From Bacteroidales bacterium (GTDB taxonomy: Bacteria; Bacteroidota; Bacteroidia; Bacteroidales; Porphyromonadaceae), in contig SFHG01000006.1 of NCBI GenBank assembly GCA_004555765.1, forward strand, positions 5,554 to 69,553: a DNA stretch of 64,000 nucleotides, read 5' to 3'. A model generated the notes under the pieces. It had not been told where the DNA came from, made no database searches, and saw only the letters and a list, made by a program, of their open reading frames with translations. This document shows, piece by piece, positions 1 through 8,697 of this stretch (position 1 is its first letter; the number at the start of each line of letters is the position of its first letter). A program made the translations under genes and the position numbers.

Positions 1-398
1 CCATCGACAGGCTGACCCATTCGGAGGCGCTCTTGGTTCCGCAGGCGGCCGTCCTTCTCAATGAAATAGGGGCAAAGTTCACATCCGTACTCTCCGACGC
101 CCACCTCCCGCTCTACTCGATCATCGTCACAAGCATCACCCGCGCCGACGAAGATGTCCAAAAGCTTAGGCGGGGTAACGGCAATGCGTCCGACAACTCG
201 ACACACGCCTACGGTACCACGTTCGACATCTCGTGGAGACGGTTCCAAAAGGTCGACCCGAACGACCCGAGGAATCTCTCCGAAGAGGAACTCAAGCACC
301 TCCTTGCCATCGTGTTGGCCGACTTTCACGACGCGGGGCGGTGCTACATCAAGCACGAACGGTACCAAGCCTGCTTCCACATCACCACCATCAAGTAA
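1..398 (+). CDS. DUF5715-like / M15-type peptidase-fold protein, 5' truncated
   Basis: The frame is open from the window edge, so only the C-terminal 132 or so residues are present. The visible part has a segment S-x-H-A-Y-G-T-T-F-D (HxxGxxxD), followed about 50 residues later by a conserved CFHITT. This is the metal-site pattern of VanY/M15-like D-Ala-D-Ala carboxypeptidase folds and of the Bacteroidales DUF5715 family. A role in cell-wall peptide trimming is an inference from the fold; the signal region lies outside the window. It converges on the C10 peptidase gene, with a large palindrome between them. Family assignment is from memory of the motif and is moderately sure. Confidence 0.6.
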   Translation, partial: IDRLTHSEALLVPQAAVLLNEIGAKFTSVLSDAHLPLYSIIVTSITRADEDVQKLRRGNGNASDNSTHAYGTTFDISWRRFQKVDPNDPRNLSEEELKHLLAIVLADFHDAGRCYIKHERYQACFHITTIK

Positions 399-459
399 GT
401 CAGTCGGCAGCAGCCGGCGGTGTAAAGTGCGGGACGTGTGGCGTGCGGTTCCCTAATTT

Positions 460-539
460 GGTACAGACCGAAAGACTTTTCCCGGTACGAGTGACGTGAG
501 AGGCGCACCCGTACCGGGAAAAGTCTTTCGGTCTGTACC
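460..539. repeat. Perfect 30-bp inverted repeat, palindromic element E1
   Basis: Left arm 460-489 and right arm 510-539 are exact reverse complements over 30 bp, with a 20-base loop. The arms contain GGTACAGACC, AAAGACTTTTCCC and GGTACG, the same words found in many other spacers of this window. It sits between two convergent genes. No T-run follows either arm, so it is a strong mRNA hairpin rather than a canonical intrinsic terminator. Confidence 0.95.
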
Positions 540-586
540 GGGGGAAAAGAGGAGAACCCACTTTTCCCCTTTGAGACCTTTAGGAG

Positions 587-2845
587 TTATTCAATATAAA
601 GGGAGTAGTCTTCGACCTCTCCGTAGTTGAAATTGCGGTCAGCCGACGGATAACCGTCATTCATACACATGGAGACGCGTACTCTGTAAAAGCCTTTGTT
701 CAAATTGAAAGGCAGCGAGAACCAACCACTTACGTACTGAGATCCGTATTTGCTGACTTTCATCTCGGAAGACTCGAAAATGCCGTTTTTATTAAAGTCA
801 ATCCACACTCTCCAATAACACCAGTACATTTGAGAACTTCCGAAGCCGGGAGTCAACTTGTACGTCAAGCTTCTTCCACTTGATGCGTGAATGTATCTTT
901 CGGATGAACGAGAGTAATCGGCATAATTATCACCCTTGGCCGATCGGTTTTCCATTGAGCCGATCTGCACCGTATGTATGAAGCCCCAATAAGAGTCAAC
1001 AGCAGACGACGAGGGATAATCAATATCTTCCGGGGTCGGGACAACCGGGTCGGGATCAGGAACAACGGGATCAGGATCGGGCGTCGGATCGGGCGTCGGA
1101 TCGGAGGTTCCGAAAAGCACGGCATAATCTTCCACTTCCCCGTGATCGAAAGTTTCGCACGCGGAAGGATAGCTTCCCCACTTCATGGAGACACGCATAC
1201 GGGTTTCCCGGGATGTCGTATTCAAGGGTATCCTAATAGACTTGGATACAGCTCTATTGGCTACGGTTGTGGTAAACTCGGTCGCAAGCTCGTCCGATGA
1301 AAACTGTTTGTCCCCATTCACATCAATCCAAACCCTCCAGTATTCGGGATAGTTGCCGGCTGTAGACCCGGGAACTACGGTAAGCGTGTACGTCTTGCCT
1401 TTGGTCAGCTTGATGGCCGGACTGCCGTAATAGTTGTAACCACCTTCTCCCGTGCCTGATCTTTGATCCACATTGGAGATAGTCACCCTACTTATGAATG
1501 TGCTATTGGCATACCTGCCCGAGGAAACACAGTAATCCGAACCCGACGGATCACCGGGATCAGGGGTGGGATCAGGATCCGGCACCGGATTAGGCTGCGT
1601 AGCCGGCTGGATCCCGACGACGATGTCCTGACCGTAATTGAACCCGCCACTGCCACCTCCGGTACCGAGACTGTTGGGGTCAAGCGCGTGAAGCAGGAAG
1701 TATCCATTACTCATGCCGCCCCAGCCCCAATTGATGTGGAAATAACCGTTCCGGTAGCCGTCACAGACAAAAGAGTGACCGCCACCGCTCCCTGCACCGG
1801 CATACTGAACGGGGCGACCGTTGGCAAGTTCATTGTAAACAATGTTTTCCCACTGTGCCGTGGTGTAGCGTTCCCGGAACAAATCTTGTGCCGTGTTCTT
1901 GTAGTAATAGTGGTCTACCAGTAGATCCGGCACGTAGGACTGCCATGTACCGCTTCCCGATCGTCCAAACATCATATTAAGACCCACAGCCACATCATAG
2001 CAGAATTGCGCCACGTCATTATTCCAAGTACGCAACGTGGCAGCAGGCATATTACGCCAGTTCAACGCATGCTCATAGTTGGCCACTTGACCGTCGTAAG
2101 AAGATCTGTGCGATCCTCTTCCGTAATCCGGGTACTCCCAATACTTCATAATTTGACAGGTAGCCGTAGCCACACAGCCGACAGGAGTTCCGGTAGGGCA
2201 GTAAGCATTATAGTAGGGAGATTGGTTCCACTCGATATTACCCAACAGAGGTGCAATGCTGTTATATGCCCTGGTCTGCCTCGTACTGACTGCTCCGCGC
2301 AGAGCCGCCTCCCTGGTGCGAACCAACTCCTCATCAATGGTGGCTGTCCTGCGAAGTGACTCTATACTCCCCGAGTAGGCTCCAAAGAAACTCAGCACAT
2401 TAGACGCTTCAGCCGGGTAAGCGACTCTGTCCTCCTCTGTCATAAAAGGACCTTCGTCCGAATATCCGAGGATCGGGAGGGTGTTATCCCAAGCCGAAAC
2501 AACAACGAAACCTTTGTCTCCTATGTTAAACACATAGTAAGCGGGAAGTCCGGATTCCTCATCGTCCGTGGAGGCTCTGAGCCCGGTACGAGGATCCTGA
2601 AAAGCCAGTGTAAGAGGTTCGTCCTCGGCAGAAGCGCGCAAGAGGGAAGACCCGGAGCCATCTCCTTGCAGGAAAGTCATAGCCAAAGATTCCGCCTCCG
2701 AAATGCTCAAATGTTGCGGTTGGGCAGAGTCGAATCCCGAATGCCCCGGATCTTGCACGTCCGACTTGGCACACCCCGTCATGCCGGTGATGAACACCCC
2801 GGCAAGGAGGATCAAAAGGAGCCAGAAATTAGGAAAATGCTTCAT
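587..2845 (-). CDS. C10 family cysteine peptidase lipoprotein with two GEVED domains
   Basis: A 752-residue secreted peptidase of the streptopain/PrtT type. A lipoprotein signal ends at MTGC (Cys25). Residues about 45-190 look like the inhibitory propeptide. The catalytic Cys is in PVGCVATA (C224) and the catalytic His in GGGHSFVCDGY (H357), followed by the typical FHINWGWGG. From about 415 the chain has Pro-Asp-rich linkers (DPTPDP repeats) separating two GEVED domains, each ending GEVEDY. The family cleaves proteins outside the cell and matures by propeptide removal. It starts 26 bp after the cytolysin-like gene above it and is almost certainly its operon partner, so it may process those toxins (inference). 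At DNA level the linker has 12-bp direct repeats near 1079-1102. Confidence 0.93.
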   Translation of the reverse strand: MKHFPNFWLLLILLAGVFITGMTGCAKSDVQDPGHSGFDSAQPQHLSISEAESLAMTFLQGDGSGSSLLRASAEDEPLTLAFQDPRTGLRASTDDEESGLPAYYVFNIGDKGFVVVSAWDNTLPILGYSDEGPFMTEEDRVAYPAEASNVLSFFGAYSGSIESLRRTATIDEELVRTREAALRGAVSTRQTRAYNSIAPLLGNIEWNQSPYYNAYCPTGTPVGCVATATCQIMKYWEYPDYGRGSHRSSYDGQVANYEHALNWRNMPAATLRTWNNDVAQFCYDVAVGLNMMFGRSGSGTWQSYVPDLLVDHYYYKNTAQDLFRERYTTAQWENIVYNELANGRPVQYAGAGSGGGHSFVCDGYRNGYFHINWGWGGMSNGYFLLHALDPNSLGTGGGSGGFNYGQDIVVGIQPATQPNPVPDPDPTPDPGDPSGSDYCVSSGRYANSTFISRVTISNVDQRSGTGEGGYNYYGSPAIKLTKGKTYTLTVVPGSTAGNYPEYWRVWIDVNGDKQFSSDELATEFTTTVANRAVSKSIRIPLNTTSRETRMRVSMKWGSYPSACETFDHGEVEDYAVLFGTSDPTPDPTPDPDPVVPDPDPVVPTPEDIDYPSSSAVDSYWGFIHTVQIGSMENRSAKGDNYADYSRSSERYIHASSGRSLTYKLTPGFGSSQMYWCYWRVWIDFNKNGIFESSEMKVSKYGSQYVSGWFSLPFNLNKGFYRVRVSMCMNDGYPSADRNFNYGEVEDYSLYIE

Positions 2846-2871
2846 AGATCGTCAACGAAATAGAATTAGAA

Positions 2872-4578
2872 TCAATACCCGTACTTGTCTTCAATCTTGG
2901 TAATTCCATCGGTGGTAATTGAGGGGACAAACACTATGTTAGCCTCGTATTCTCCGGGAAGATTAGCTGTGGTATAGACATTAAACAGTCCCTTCAGCCC
3001 ACTAAATATGAGATCTTTGACCGTAATCTGAGCTTCTTTCTTTCCAAGATCCTTAACCTTTACCGTACCTGCCGCCTGTGTGTGTCCGAACTCTGCATAC
3101 ACATCCAGTTTCATCGCCAGGAAATCCGTCATACTCATACCGGACGGACGGCGGATAACGAGTTCAACCTCATCATCGGTCGAAATGTCTGCATCGGTTT
3201 CTCCGTTTTCAAGCTTGACATACTTGGACATAGGTCGGTCAAAGAGAGTAACCCAAGCGTTTGAATTGGACGGCTTCATTTTGACAGAACCATAGAGGAA
3301 TACCGGGCTGAACGTTCCCGCTTTGGCGCGTGCAGTGGACGGACGGAACCTCACTTTAAGTTCTGTCACATCGGGTATGAAGTAGCTTTCATTCAGGACG
3401 TAGTCGCTCATCAGTACGACACGGGCTACCGAGTTGTCGTTCACATACCGGAGCGTGTAAGCCACGGGTTTTGCAGAGTAAGGAACGAGCGGAGCCCCGA
3501 TCGCCTTTTTGAATCCTTCCCAACCGTTGGAAAGCCCATATCCGTGTTCCTGACTGGATCCACCGATAATATAGGTCTTACTTACCGAAGAATCCAAAAT
3601 CTCCTTGTATTTGGAGGAGAGATTGATGTCTATCTTCTCCGTTTCCGTAGGGAGGTTTAGGTTAAGGGCAGCCACGACTTCATGGTATTCATGGTTGGAA
3701 GAGATCACGGCATAAGCGAGGCGACCGTAGAAGACTTCGCTCACGTATACAGGCATTACCCCGTCCATATCCGCCACATCCGCCGTCTTGAGAATGCTGG
3801 TTTTGGCATCCGGCACATCCAATGCGACACTGAATGCCTTTTGCACAGCTTTGACAAGGACATGGGTCTTCATTTTTTCTTCCTTGACGGAGAGATCGAG
3901 CTTGGCTTTGAGGTCATCTGAGTCGTAGCCGATGCCGATTTGCACCCCGAGTTCTTTGGAGTTGGAGACTTCGTTGACTTCAAACGTAGTGGTCGCGGAC
4001 AAAGGCATTGCCGGGGTACTCAACCAACCCTGGATTGTAGAATTATAGTCGCTGGCTTTGGGATCGAGCACCGACTGAGAATAGTTGTCTTTGGCGTTTT
4101 CGGGGACAAGCCCGTTTGCAGACCATCTGACATTACCGATAGTACTCTTGAGGTTGAGAAACTTCCCGTTCGTGATGGAACTACCGACGAAGACGCTACC
4201 GGGATATACCTGATTGGAAGACGGGTTAAAAATACTCATCTCATCAAATGCGAATCCGGCGTTGTAGACTTTCTTCTGATTGATGATGATCCCATGGATG
4301 TTGTTGTAAATGGCTTCTATGACCGCTTCGCCATCCACCGGGGGATCAAGGGGAGAAAGAGGGGGGATTACAGGAGGCTGAGTACCTGGCTCGGCTCTCG
4401 TCATACCATCCGCATAGGGAAGATTGAGCTTGGAGAAATCAACGGAAGTGGTACCGTTTTTCGTATTGCTATCCGGAGAAACAGGGTCATCGACGGACTT
4501 GGAGCAGGATGAGAAAATCATCCCGGACAACAACATCCCCGCCAAGGCAGTGGAGATAATTGATCGTGAATCCTTCAT
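2872..4578 (-). CDS. Cholesterol-dependent-cytolysin-like pore-forming lipoprotein (first-described copy)
   Basis: A 568-residue protein with lipobox IFSSC (Cys25), then an acidic/Pro-rich spacer to about 85. Thiol-activated cytolysin core motifs follow in order: KTHVLVKAVQKAFSVALDVP (about 237-256), YVSEVFYGRLAYA (about 278-290), the Gly-Gly hinge YIIGGSSQEHG (G339-G340), and PVAYTLRYVNDNSVARV (about 371-387). These match domains 1-3 of the CDC fold, including the beta-strand/hinge region. The C-terminal roughly 180 residues do not carry the CDC undecapeptide (ECTGLAWEWWR), so membrane recognition must differ from cholesterol-binding toxins. Gram-negative CDC-like proteins of this kind are known in Bacteroidota. 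It is 51 bp downstream of a paralogue and 26 bp upstream of a C10 peptidase. Target cell type is unknown. Confidence 0.85.
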   Translation of the reverse strand: MKDSRSIISTALAGMLLSGMIFSSCSKSVDDPVSPDSNTKNGTTSVDFSKLNLPYADGMTRAEPGTQPPVIPPLSPLDPPVDGEAVIEAIYNNIHGIIINQKKVYNAGFAFDEMSIFNPSSNQVYPGSVFVGSSITNGKFLNLKSTIGNVRWSANGLVPENAKDNYSQSVLDPKASDYNSTIQGWLSTPAMPLSATTTFEVNEVSNSKELGVQIGIGYDSDDLKAKLDLSVKEEKMKTHVLVKAVQKAFSVALDVPDAKTSILKTADVADMDGVMPVYVSEVFYGRLAYAVISSNHEYHEVVAALNLNLPTETEKIDINLSSKYKEILDSSVSKTYIIGGSSQEHGYGLSNGWEGFKKAIGAPLVPYSAKPVAYTLRYVNDNSVARVVLMSDYVLNESYFIPDVTELKVRFRPSTARAKAGTFSPVFLYGSVKMKPSNSNAWVTLFDRPMSKYVKLENGETDADISTDDEVELVIRRPSGMSMTDFLAMKLDVYAEFGHTQAAGTVKVKDLGKKEAQITVKDLIFSGLKGLFNVYTTANLPGEYEANIVFVPSITTDGITKIEDKYGY

Positions 4579-4629
4579 ACGCTTTTACTGCTTTGATACT
4601 GGTTTATTATATGGTTTATTATTTACATC

Positions 4630-6363
4630 TTATTTCCTGTGGGCAGCGCTGATTGTATAGCCCGAGAAAAGGCTCTCGCCATCCGTTGCCGGAAGCGCCC
4701 CCTTAAGCCCGGCATTAGACCTCTCTCCCCGAATGTCGCCGGGCATCTCTTGGAGGACATTAACATCGTGCATCAGTTCAAACCCGACAGTGACATCGTA
4801 GTCGAGTCGGGAATTTCTGCGCGTACTGATCTCGTAACTTCCGTGTATGGCGCTAAAGAGAAGATCCTGAATCTTGACAGACACGGTACGTGACCCAAGG
4901 TCGTCACCGGTAATGGTGCCGGCAGAGTTGGTGTTGTGGAAACGAGCCTCTATTTCTACGCGACTCTCAAGGAATTCACTCATAGACATTCCGGCAGGGC
5001 GAACCACTTTGACCGTAACATCTTCCGCATTGTAGAAAGGCTCCTGAGTTTCTGCTTTGAGCTTCATATACTTGCTCATCGGTATCCAAACCGGTCTGTA
5101 CTCGACCGTCTCTCCGGTACCAGACAAGTTCCCGGGAACCCGGATCACCGTATGTCCCCAGAGATAGATATCACTTTTTCTTGCCGCTTTGGCAGTAACC
5201 GTGGAGGGGTGGAAAGTGAACGTAATCTCGTCGCAATCCTTCACGAAATAACTCTCTGTAACGGGGTATTCTCCGGAGAAAAGGACACGTGCCACGGAGT
5301 TGTCGTCAGCGTATCGAAGAGTCATCGCCACAGGCACCGCATCATAGGAGTGCAAAGGAGCAGATACGGCTTTCTTAAAGCCGTCCCAGCCTTCGGACAC
5401 GAAATGGCCATGGTCTTCGGATGCCCCGCCAATCACCACGTAACGGGTAAGGGAGGTGTCCAAAATCTCCTTGTACTTGCTGCTGATCTCAAACGAAAAT
5501 CCGGGAACAACAAGTTGCAGGGCAGCCATAATTTCCCAATAATCGTGATCGGTAGAGATCAATGCATACGCGATTCTGCCATAAAAGATATCGGAGATAT
5601 ATACCGGCAAAACCTTGTCCATCGTAGACACATCGGCCGCCAAAAGCAACGGTCTGTCGGTGGGGAGGTCCATGGATACGGAATAGGCTTTCTGGATAAA
5701 CTTCACCAAGATATGCGTCTTCAAGTCACCGACTTTTCCTTCGATGGTCAATCCCGCCTTTATGGCTTCGGCTTCCATGCCTATGCCGAACTTCGTGCTG
5801 AACTCCTTCAGGCTGTTTACCTCGGAGACCTCAAACGTGGAAGTAACCGCCGTAGGCTTTTTGTCAATGGAGTTCCACTCCTGCATCGTACCCGTAAAAT
5901 CGCTAAACTTGGGGTTGGTCACCGTTTTTACGAACTTGAAGCCCGGCACCTGCGGGGTAAAGTCCGGTGTCGACCATGTAACGTCGCCCACCTGCTGTCC
6001 GCCCACGGGCAGATAGCGTCCGCTGTAAATCGAACTTCCCACCAGGACATTGCCCGGGTAAATAAGATTGCTCATGGGATTAAAGAGCAGATACTCGTTA
6101 TACGTGACACCGGCACGATACATCGAGCTCCTGCTGATCAGAACGCCGTTCATGTTGTTAAAGACGACGGGCGTAACCGGATCTCCCGGCTTCGGTTCCT
6201 CTATCCGTTCGGGGGGCGACACCTCCTCATCCGCCCGGATCATTCCCTTGCCGGGATTCAGCCCGCTAAGGTCGACAGTCGTCAACGCCGCACCGCCTGA
6301 CCCACCCGAATCGTCGGGAGTGCCGGCATCCGAGCTTTTTTTCGAACAGCCGATTACTTCCAC
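4630..6363 (-). CDS. Cholesterol-dependent-cytolysin-like protein, second copy; N-terminus uncertain
   Basis: Paralogue of the gene downstream, with the same motif order: KTHILVKFIQKAYSVSMDLP, YISDIFYGRIAYAL, VVIGGASEDHG and PVAMTLRYADDNSVARV. It too lacks the CDC undecapeptide. The start given is a GTG at 6363 that yields only MEVIGCSKK, too short for a signal. Reading upstream in the same frame gives a good hydrophobic leader (SGLNVLLINCLCVEVIGC) that would begin at ATG 6423..6421 as MCKK, but codon 5 is TAA (6411..6409). Either a rare start lies between 6408 and 6364, or the leader carries a nonsense change or sequencing error. It is first in the operon with the other cytolysin-like gene and the C10 peptidase. 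Confidence 0.82.
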   Translation of the reverse strand: MEVIGCSKKSSDAGTPDDSGGSGGAALTTVDLSGLNPGKGMIRADEEVSPPERIEEPKPGDPVTPVVFNNMNGVLISRSSMYRAGVTYNEYLLFNPMSNLIYPGNVLVGSSIYSGRYLPVGGQQVGDVTWSTPDFTPQVPGFKFVKTVTNPKFSDFTGTMQEWNSIDKKPTAVTSTFEVSEVNSLKEFSTKFGIGMEAEAIKAGLTIEGKVGDLKTHILVKFIQKAYSVSMDLPTDRPLLLAADVSTMDKVLPVYISDIFYGRIAYALISTDHDYWEIMAALQLVVPGFSFEISSKYKEILDTSLTRYVVIGGASEDHGHFVSEGWDGFKKAVSAPLHSYDAVPVAMTLRYADDNSVARVLFSGEYPVTESYFVKDCDEITFTFHPSTVTAKAARKSDIYLWGHTVIRVPGNLSGTGETVEYRPVWIPMSKYMKLKAETQEPFYNAEDVTVKVVRPAGMSMSEFLESRVEIEARFHNTNSAGTITGDDLGSRTVSVKIQDLLFSAIHGSYEISTRRNSRLDYDVTVGFELMHDVNVLQEMPGDIRGERSNAGLKGALPATDGESLFSGYTISAAHRK

Positions 6364-6561
6364 ACATAGGCAATTAATTAAAAGGACATTTAATCCGCTT
6401 TTATTAGTTTACTTTTTGCACATTTATGACAAATCCACGTCTAAACGTACCCATATTTTTGAAAACATCAAAATTCACGAACCTTCAAGAACCGGACGAC
6501 ACCGACCCGGATCGGGCAGGGCGGGACAAATCGGGAGAAGGTCAAAATAGGGGAACAATTT

Positions 6562-6641
6562 GGTACGTACCGGGAAACCTTTCCGGATCCGTATGCCGTT
6601 CCGATGCCGGACGTACCGAAAAAAGTTTCTCGGTACGTACC
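6562..6641. repeat. Palindromic element E2
   Basis: Arms begin and end with the perfect palindrome GGTACGTACC. The left arm GGTACGTACCGGGAAAC pairs with the reverse of CGGTACGTACC preceded by GTTTCT; a few mismatches lie in the inner part. Same word set as E1. Confidence 0.88.
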
Positions 6642-6694
6642 CCGCCGGGATATTCAACCGTGGTCTCAAAAAAAGGCAATTCGAGCGGCTTGTT

Positions 6695-6726
6695 TTTGGG
6701 AAATAGTAGGGTTTGGTGTAAATTTG
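6695..6726 (+). promoter_or_regulatory. Bacteroidota-type promoter for aguA-aguB-glgB-manA
   Basis: -33 TTTG at 6695-6698, 20-base spacer, -7 TAAATTTG at 6719-6726, an exact match to TAnnTTTG. The start codon is 50 bp downstream of the -7 box. Confidence 0.65.
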
Positions 6727-6776
6727 TAAGGGGGAAAGGGAACTTAACACCATTTTTCTGCAGAAGAGCATAGAAT

Positions 6777-7793
6777 ATGACCAAACTTCCGAGGCTGCTC
6801 GCCGAGTGGAAAAGACAGGATGCCGTCTTGATGTCCTGGCCGACCAAGAATATGGATTGGAGCGCCTATTTGTCCGAGATCCACGCCACTTATGAGGAGA
6901 TCATTTTGACCCTCCTCCGTTTTGTGGACGTGGTACTTGTCACGCCACCGGACTCGGAACTGAAGGAGACATTTCTCTCGGAAGCCCGCTCTTCGCGCTT
7001 CACGCTCTACCGCGCCGGCGGCATCGAACTCAACGACACCTGGATCCGCGACTACGGTCCCCTCTGCGTTTCCGACGGCAGGGGAAAGAAAGAGGTCGTG
7101 GATTTTACGTTTAACGGCTGGGGGGGCAAGTTTGCCGCGGACAAAGACAACGCATTCACCAAACAGTTTTACGACGCGGGCTATTTTCGGGAAAACGTCC
7201 TTTACCGGGATGCCCGGGATTTTGTCTTTGAAGGGGGTGCCATCGATGTATCCTGTGAGCGTGAAGGGCTGACTACCCGCTCCGTCCTGACCTATCCGAA
7301 CCGTAACAAAGGCGACCTCAAGTCGCAAAAAGAACGCATTCAGGCTGAGTTGGGGCTGGAAGTCCTCAATATCCTCTCCCCGCCCCCCCTCGAAGGCGAC
7401 GACACGGACGGTCATGTGGACACGATGACGCGGTTTGTGGGAGATCTTGACCTCGTGACTTGTGTCGACATAGATCCCGAAGAAGTGACGGCAAGGTATG
7501 CGGATATTTACATTCACAAGCTTCCGGTACCGGATCCCGTCATTTGGGAAGGAGAAAAAAAGCCCGCCACATATGCCAATTTTCTCTTCACCAACGGAGC
7601 CATCATCGTCCCCACTTACGGCGACCCGGTTCACGACAAAGAGGCGCTTAAAATACTGCGGGAGATGACGACTACCCGAAGAGTGGTCGGCGTGGACTGC
7701 CGCACCTTGGTGCGCCAGAACGGCTCCCTCCACTGCGCCACGATGCAGATACCGAAGGACTTTTTGGACAAAACAAAACTCGAAAAGGCATGA
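6777..7793 (+). CDS. aguA: Agmatine deiminase
   Basis: A 338-residue cytosolic peptidyl-arginine-deiminase-fold enzyme that hydrolyses agmatine to N-carbamoylputrescine and ammonia. The substrate and catalytic residues are visible: NDTWIRDYGP (D92), FEGGAID (E152), GHVDT (H213) and the nucleophile in GSLHCATMQ (C320). Length and motif order match AguA. The stop overlaps the start of aguB by 4 bases (ATGA), so the two are translationally coupled. The pair gives a two-step route from agmatine to putrescine; the arginine decarboxylase is not in the window. Confidence 0.95.
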   Translation: MTKLPRLLAEWKRQDAVLMSWPTKNMDWSAYLSEIHATYEEIILTLLRFVDVVLVTPPDSELKETFLSEARSSRFTLYRAGGIELNDTWIRDYGPLCVSDGRGKKEVVDFTFNGWGGKFAADKDNAFTKQFYDAGYFRENVLYRDARDFVFEGGAIDVSCEREGLTTRSVLTYPNRNKGDLKSQKERIQAELGLEVLNILSPPPLEGDDTDGHVDTMTRFVGDLDLVTCVDIDPEEVTARYADIYIHKLPVPDPVIWEGEKKPATYANFLFTNGAIIVPTYGDPVHDKEALKILREMTTTRRVVGVDCRTLVRQNGSLHCATMQIPKDFLDKTKLEKA

Positions 7794-8665
7794 AAGTCGG
7801 GCTAATCCAACAGCACAATACGACCGACCCCGCGGACAACGTCCGCCGTCTCGCGACCAAGATAGAGCGTCTCGCGAGAGAGGGAGCCCGGCTCATCGTG
7901 CTCCAAGAGCTGCACAACAGTCTCTATTTCTGCCAAACGGAGGACGTGAGGGCTTTCGACCTCGCCGAGCCCATCCCCGGACCTTCCACCGACTTTTACT
8001 CGGCTCTCGCCCGGAAATGTGGCGTAGTCCTCGTCACGTCCCTCTTCGAGAAACGGGCACCGGGACTTTACCACAACACTGCCGTGGTCTTCGAGAAAGA
8101 CGGCTCCGTGGCCGGCAAATACCGCAAGATGCACATACCCGACGACCCGGCGTATTACGAGAAGTTTTACTTCACGCCGGGCGATCTCGGTTTCCGCCCG
8201 ATAGAGACAAGTGTGGGGCGCTTGGGCGTACTCGTGTGCTGGGATCAGTGGTACCCCGAAGCGGCGCGTCTGATGACACTCGCAGGTGCCGACCTGCTGA
8301 TTTACCCCACCGCCATCGGCACGGAGCATACGGACACAGAGGACGAGCAAAACAGGCAGCGCGAAGCCTGGCAGATCGTCCAACGGGGTCACGCAGTCGC
8401 CAACGGCCTCCCGGTCATCGCCGTAAACCGTGTGGGCTACGAACCCGACCCGAGTGGAGTGACGGGGGGGATAACGTTCTGGGGCAGCTCTTTTGTCTCG
8501 GGACCGCAGGGCGAGATCCTGACCGAGCTCTCCCGCACAGACGAAGAAGAAACCATTTTGGACATCGACCTCCGCCACAGCGAAATCGTGAGACGGTGGT
8601 GGCCTTTCCTCAGAGACAGACGAATAGACAGCTTCGGAGACCTCGTAAAGCGGTTCCGGGACTAA
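7790..8665 (+). CDS. aguB: N-carbamoylputrescine amidase
   Basis: A 291-residue nitrilase-superfamily enzyme that splits N-carbamoylputrescine into putrescine, CO2 and ammonia. The catalytic triad is clear: E40 in LQELHNSLYF, K113 in YRKMHIPDD, C150 in LVCWDQWYPEAAR. Family-typical strings FYFTPG and HAVANGLPV are also present. The ATG at 7790 overlaps the aguA stop, and glgB begins 32 bases after its own stop. Confidence 0.96.
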   Translation: MKVGLIQQHNTTDPADNVRRLATKIERLAREGARLIVLQELHNSLYFCQTEDVRAFDLAEPIPGPSTDFYSALARKCGVVLVTSLFEKRAPGLYHNTAVVFEKDGSVAGKYRKMHIPDDPAYYEKFYFTPGDLGFRPIETSVGRLGVLVCWDQWYPEAARLMTLAGADLLIYPTAIGTEHTDTEDEQNRQREAWQIVQRGHAVANGLPVIAVNRVGYEPDPSGVTGGITFWGSSFVSGPQGEILTELSRTDEEETILDIDLRHSEIVRRWWPFLRDRRIDSFGDLVKRFRD

Positions 8666-8697
8666 AAATATTTTTAACCCATCTACAGAGATACAGT

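Larger units (their letters stand above)
6364..6776. other. 413-bp divergent spacer between the cytolysin operon and aguA
   Basis: Holds the interrupted leader of the cytolysin-like gene (6364-6423), a palindromic element (6562-6641) and the aguA promoter (6695-6726). No clear TAnnTTTG box for the minus-strand toxin operon was found. The nearest match is TACGTTTA on the minus strand around 6440-6450, which lacks the final G. Confidence 0.6.

Noticed and set aside
4936..6300. 454-codon plus-strand frame opposite the cytolysin-like gene
   Set aside because: The minus-strand reading shows ordered CDC motifs; the plus-strand product is low-complexity His/Arg-rich with none.
8017..8697. Upstream extension of glgB
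   Set aside because: Reads through aguB in another frame; family similarity begins only at MLKLIEDDGW (8698).
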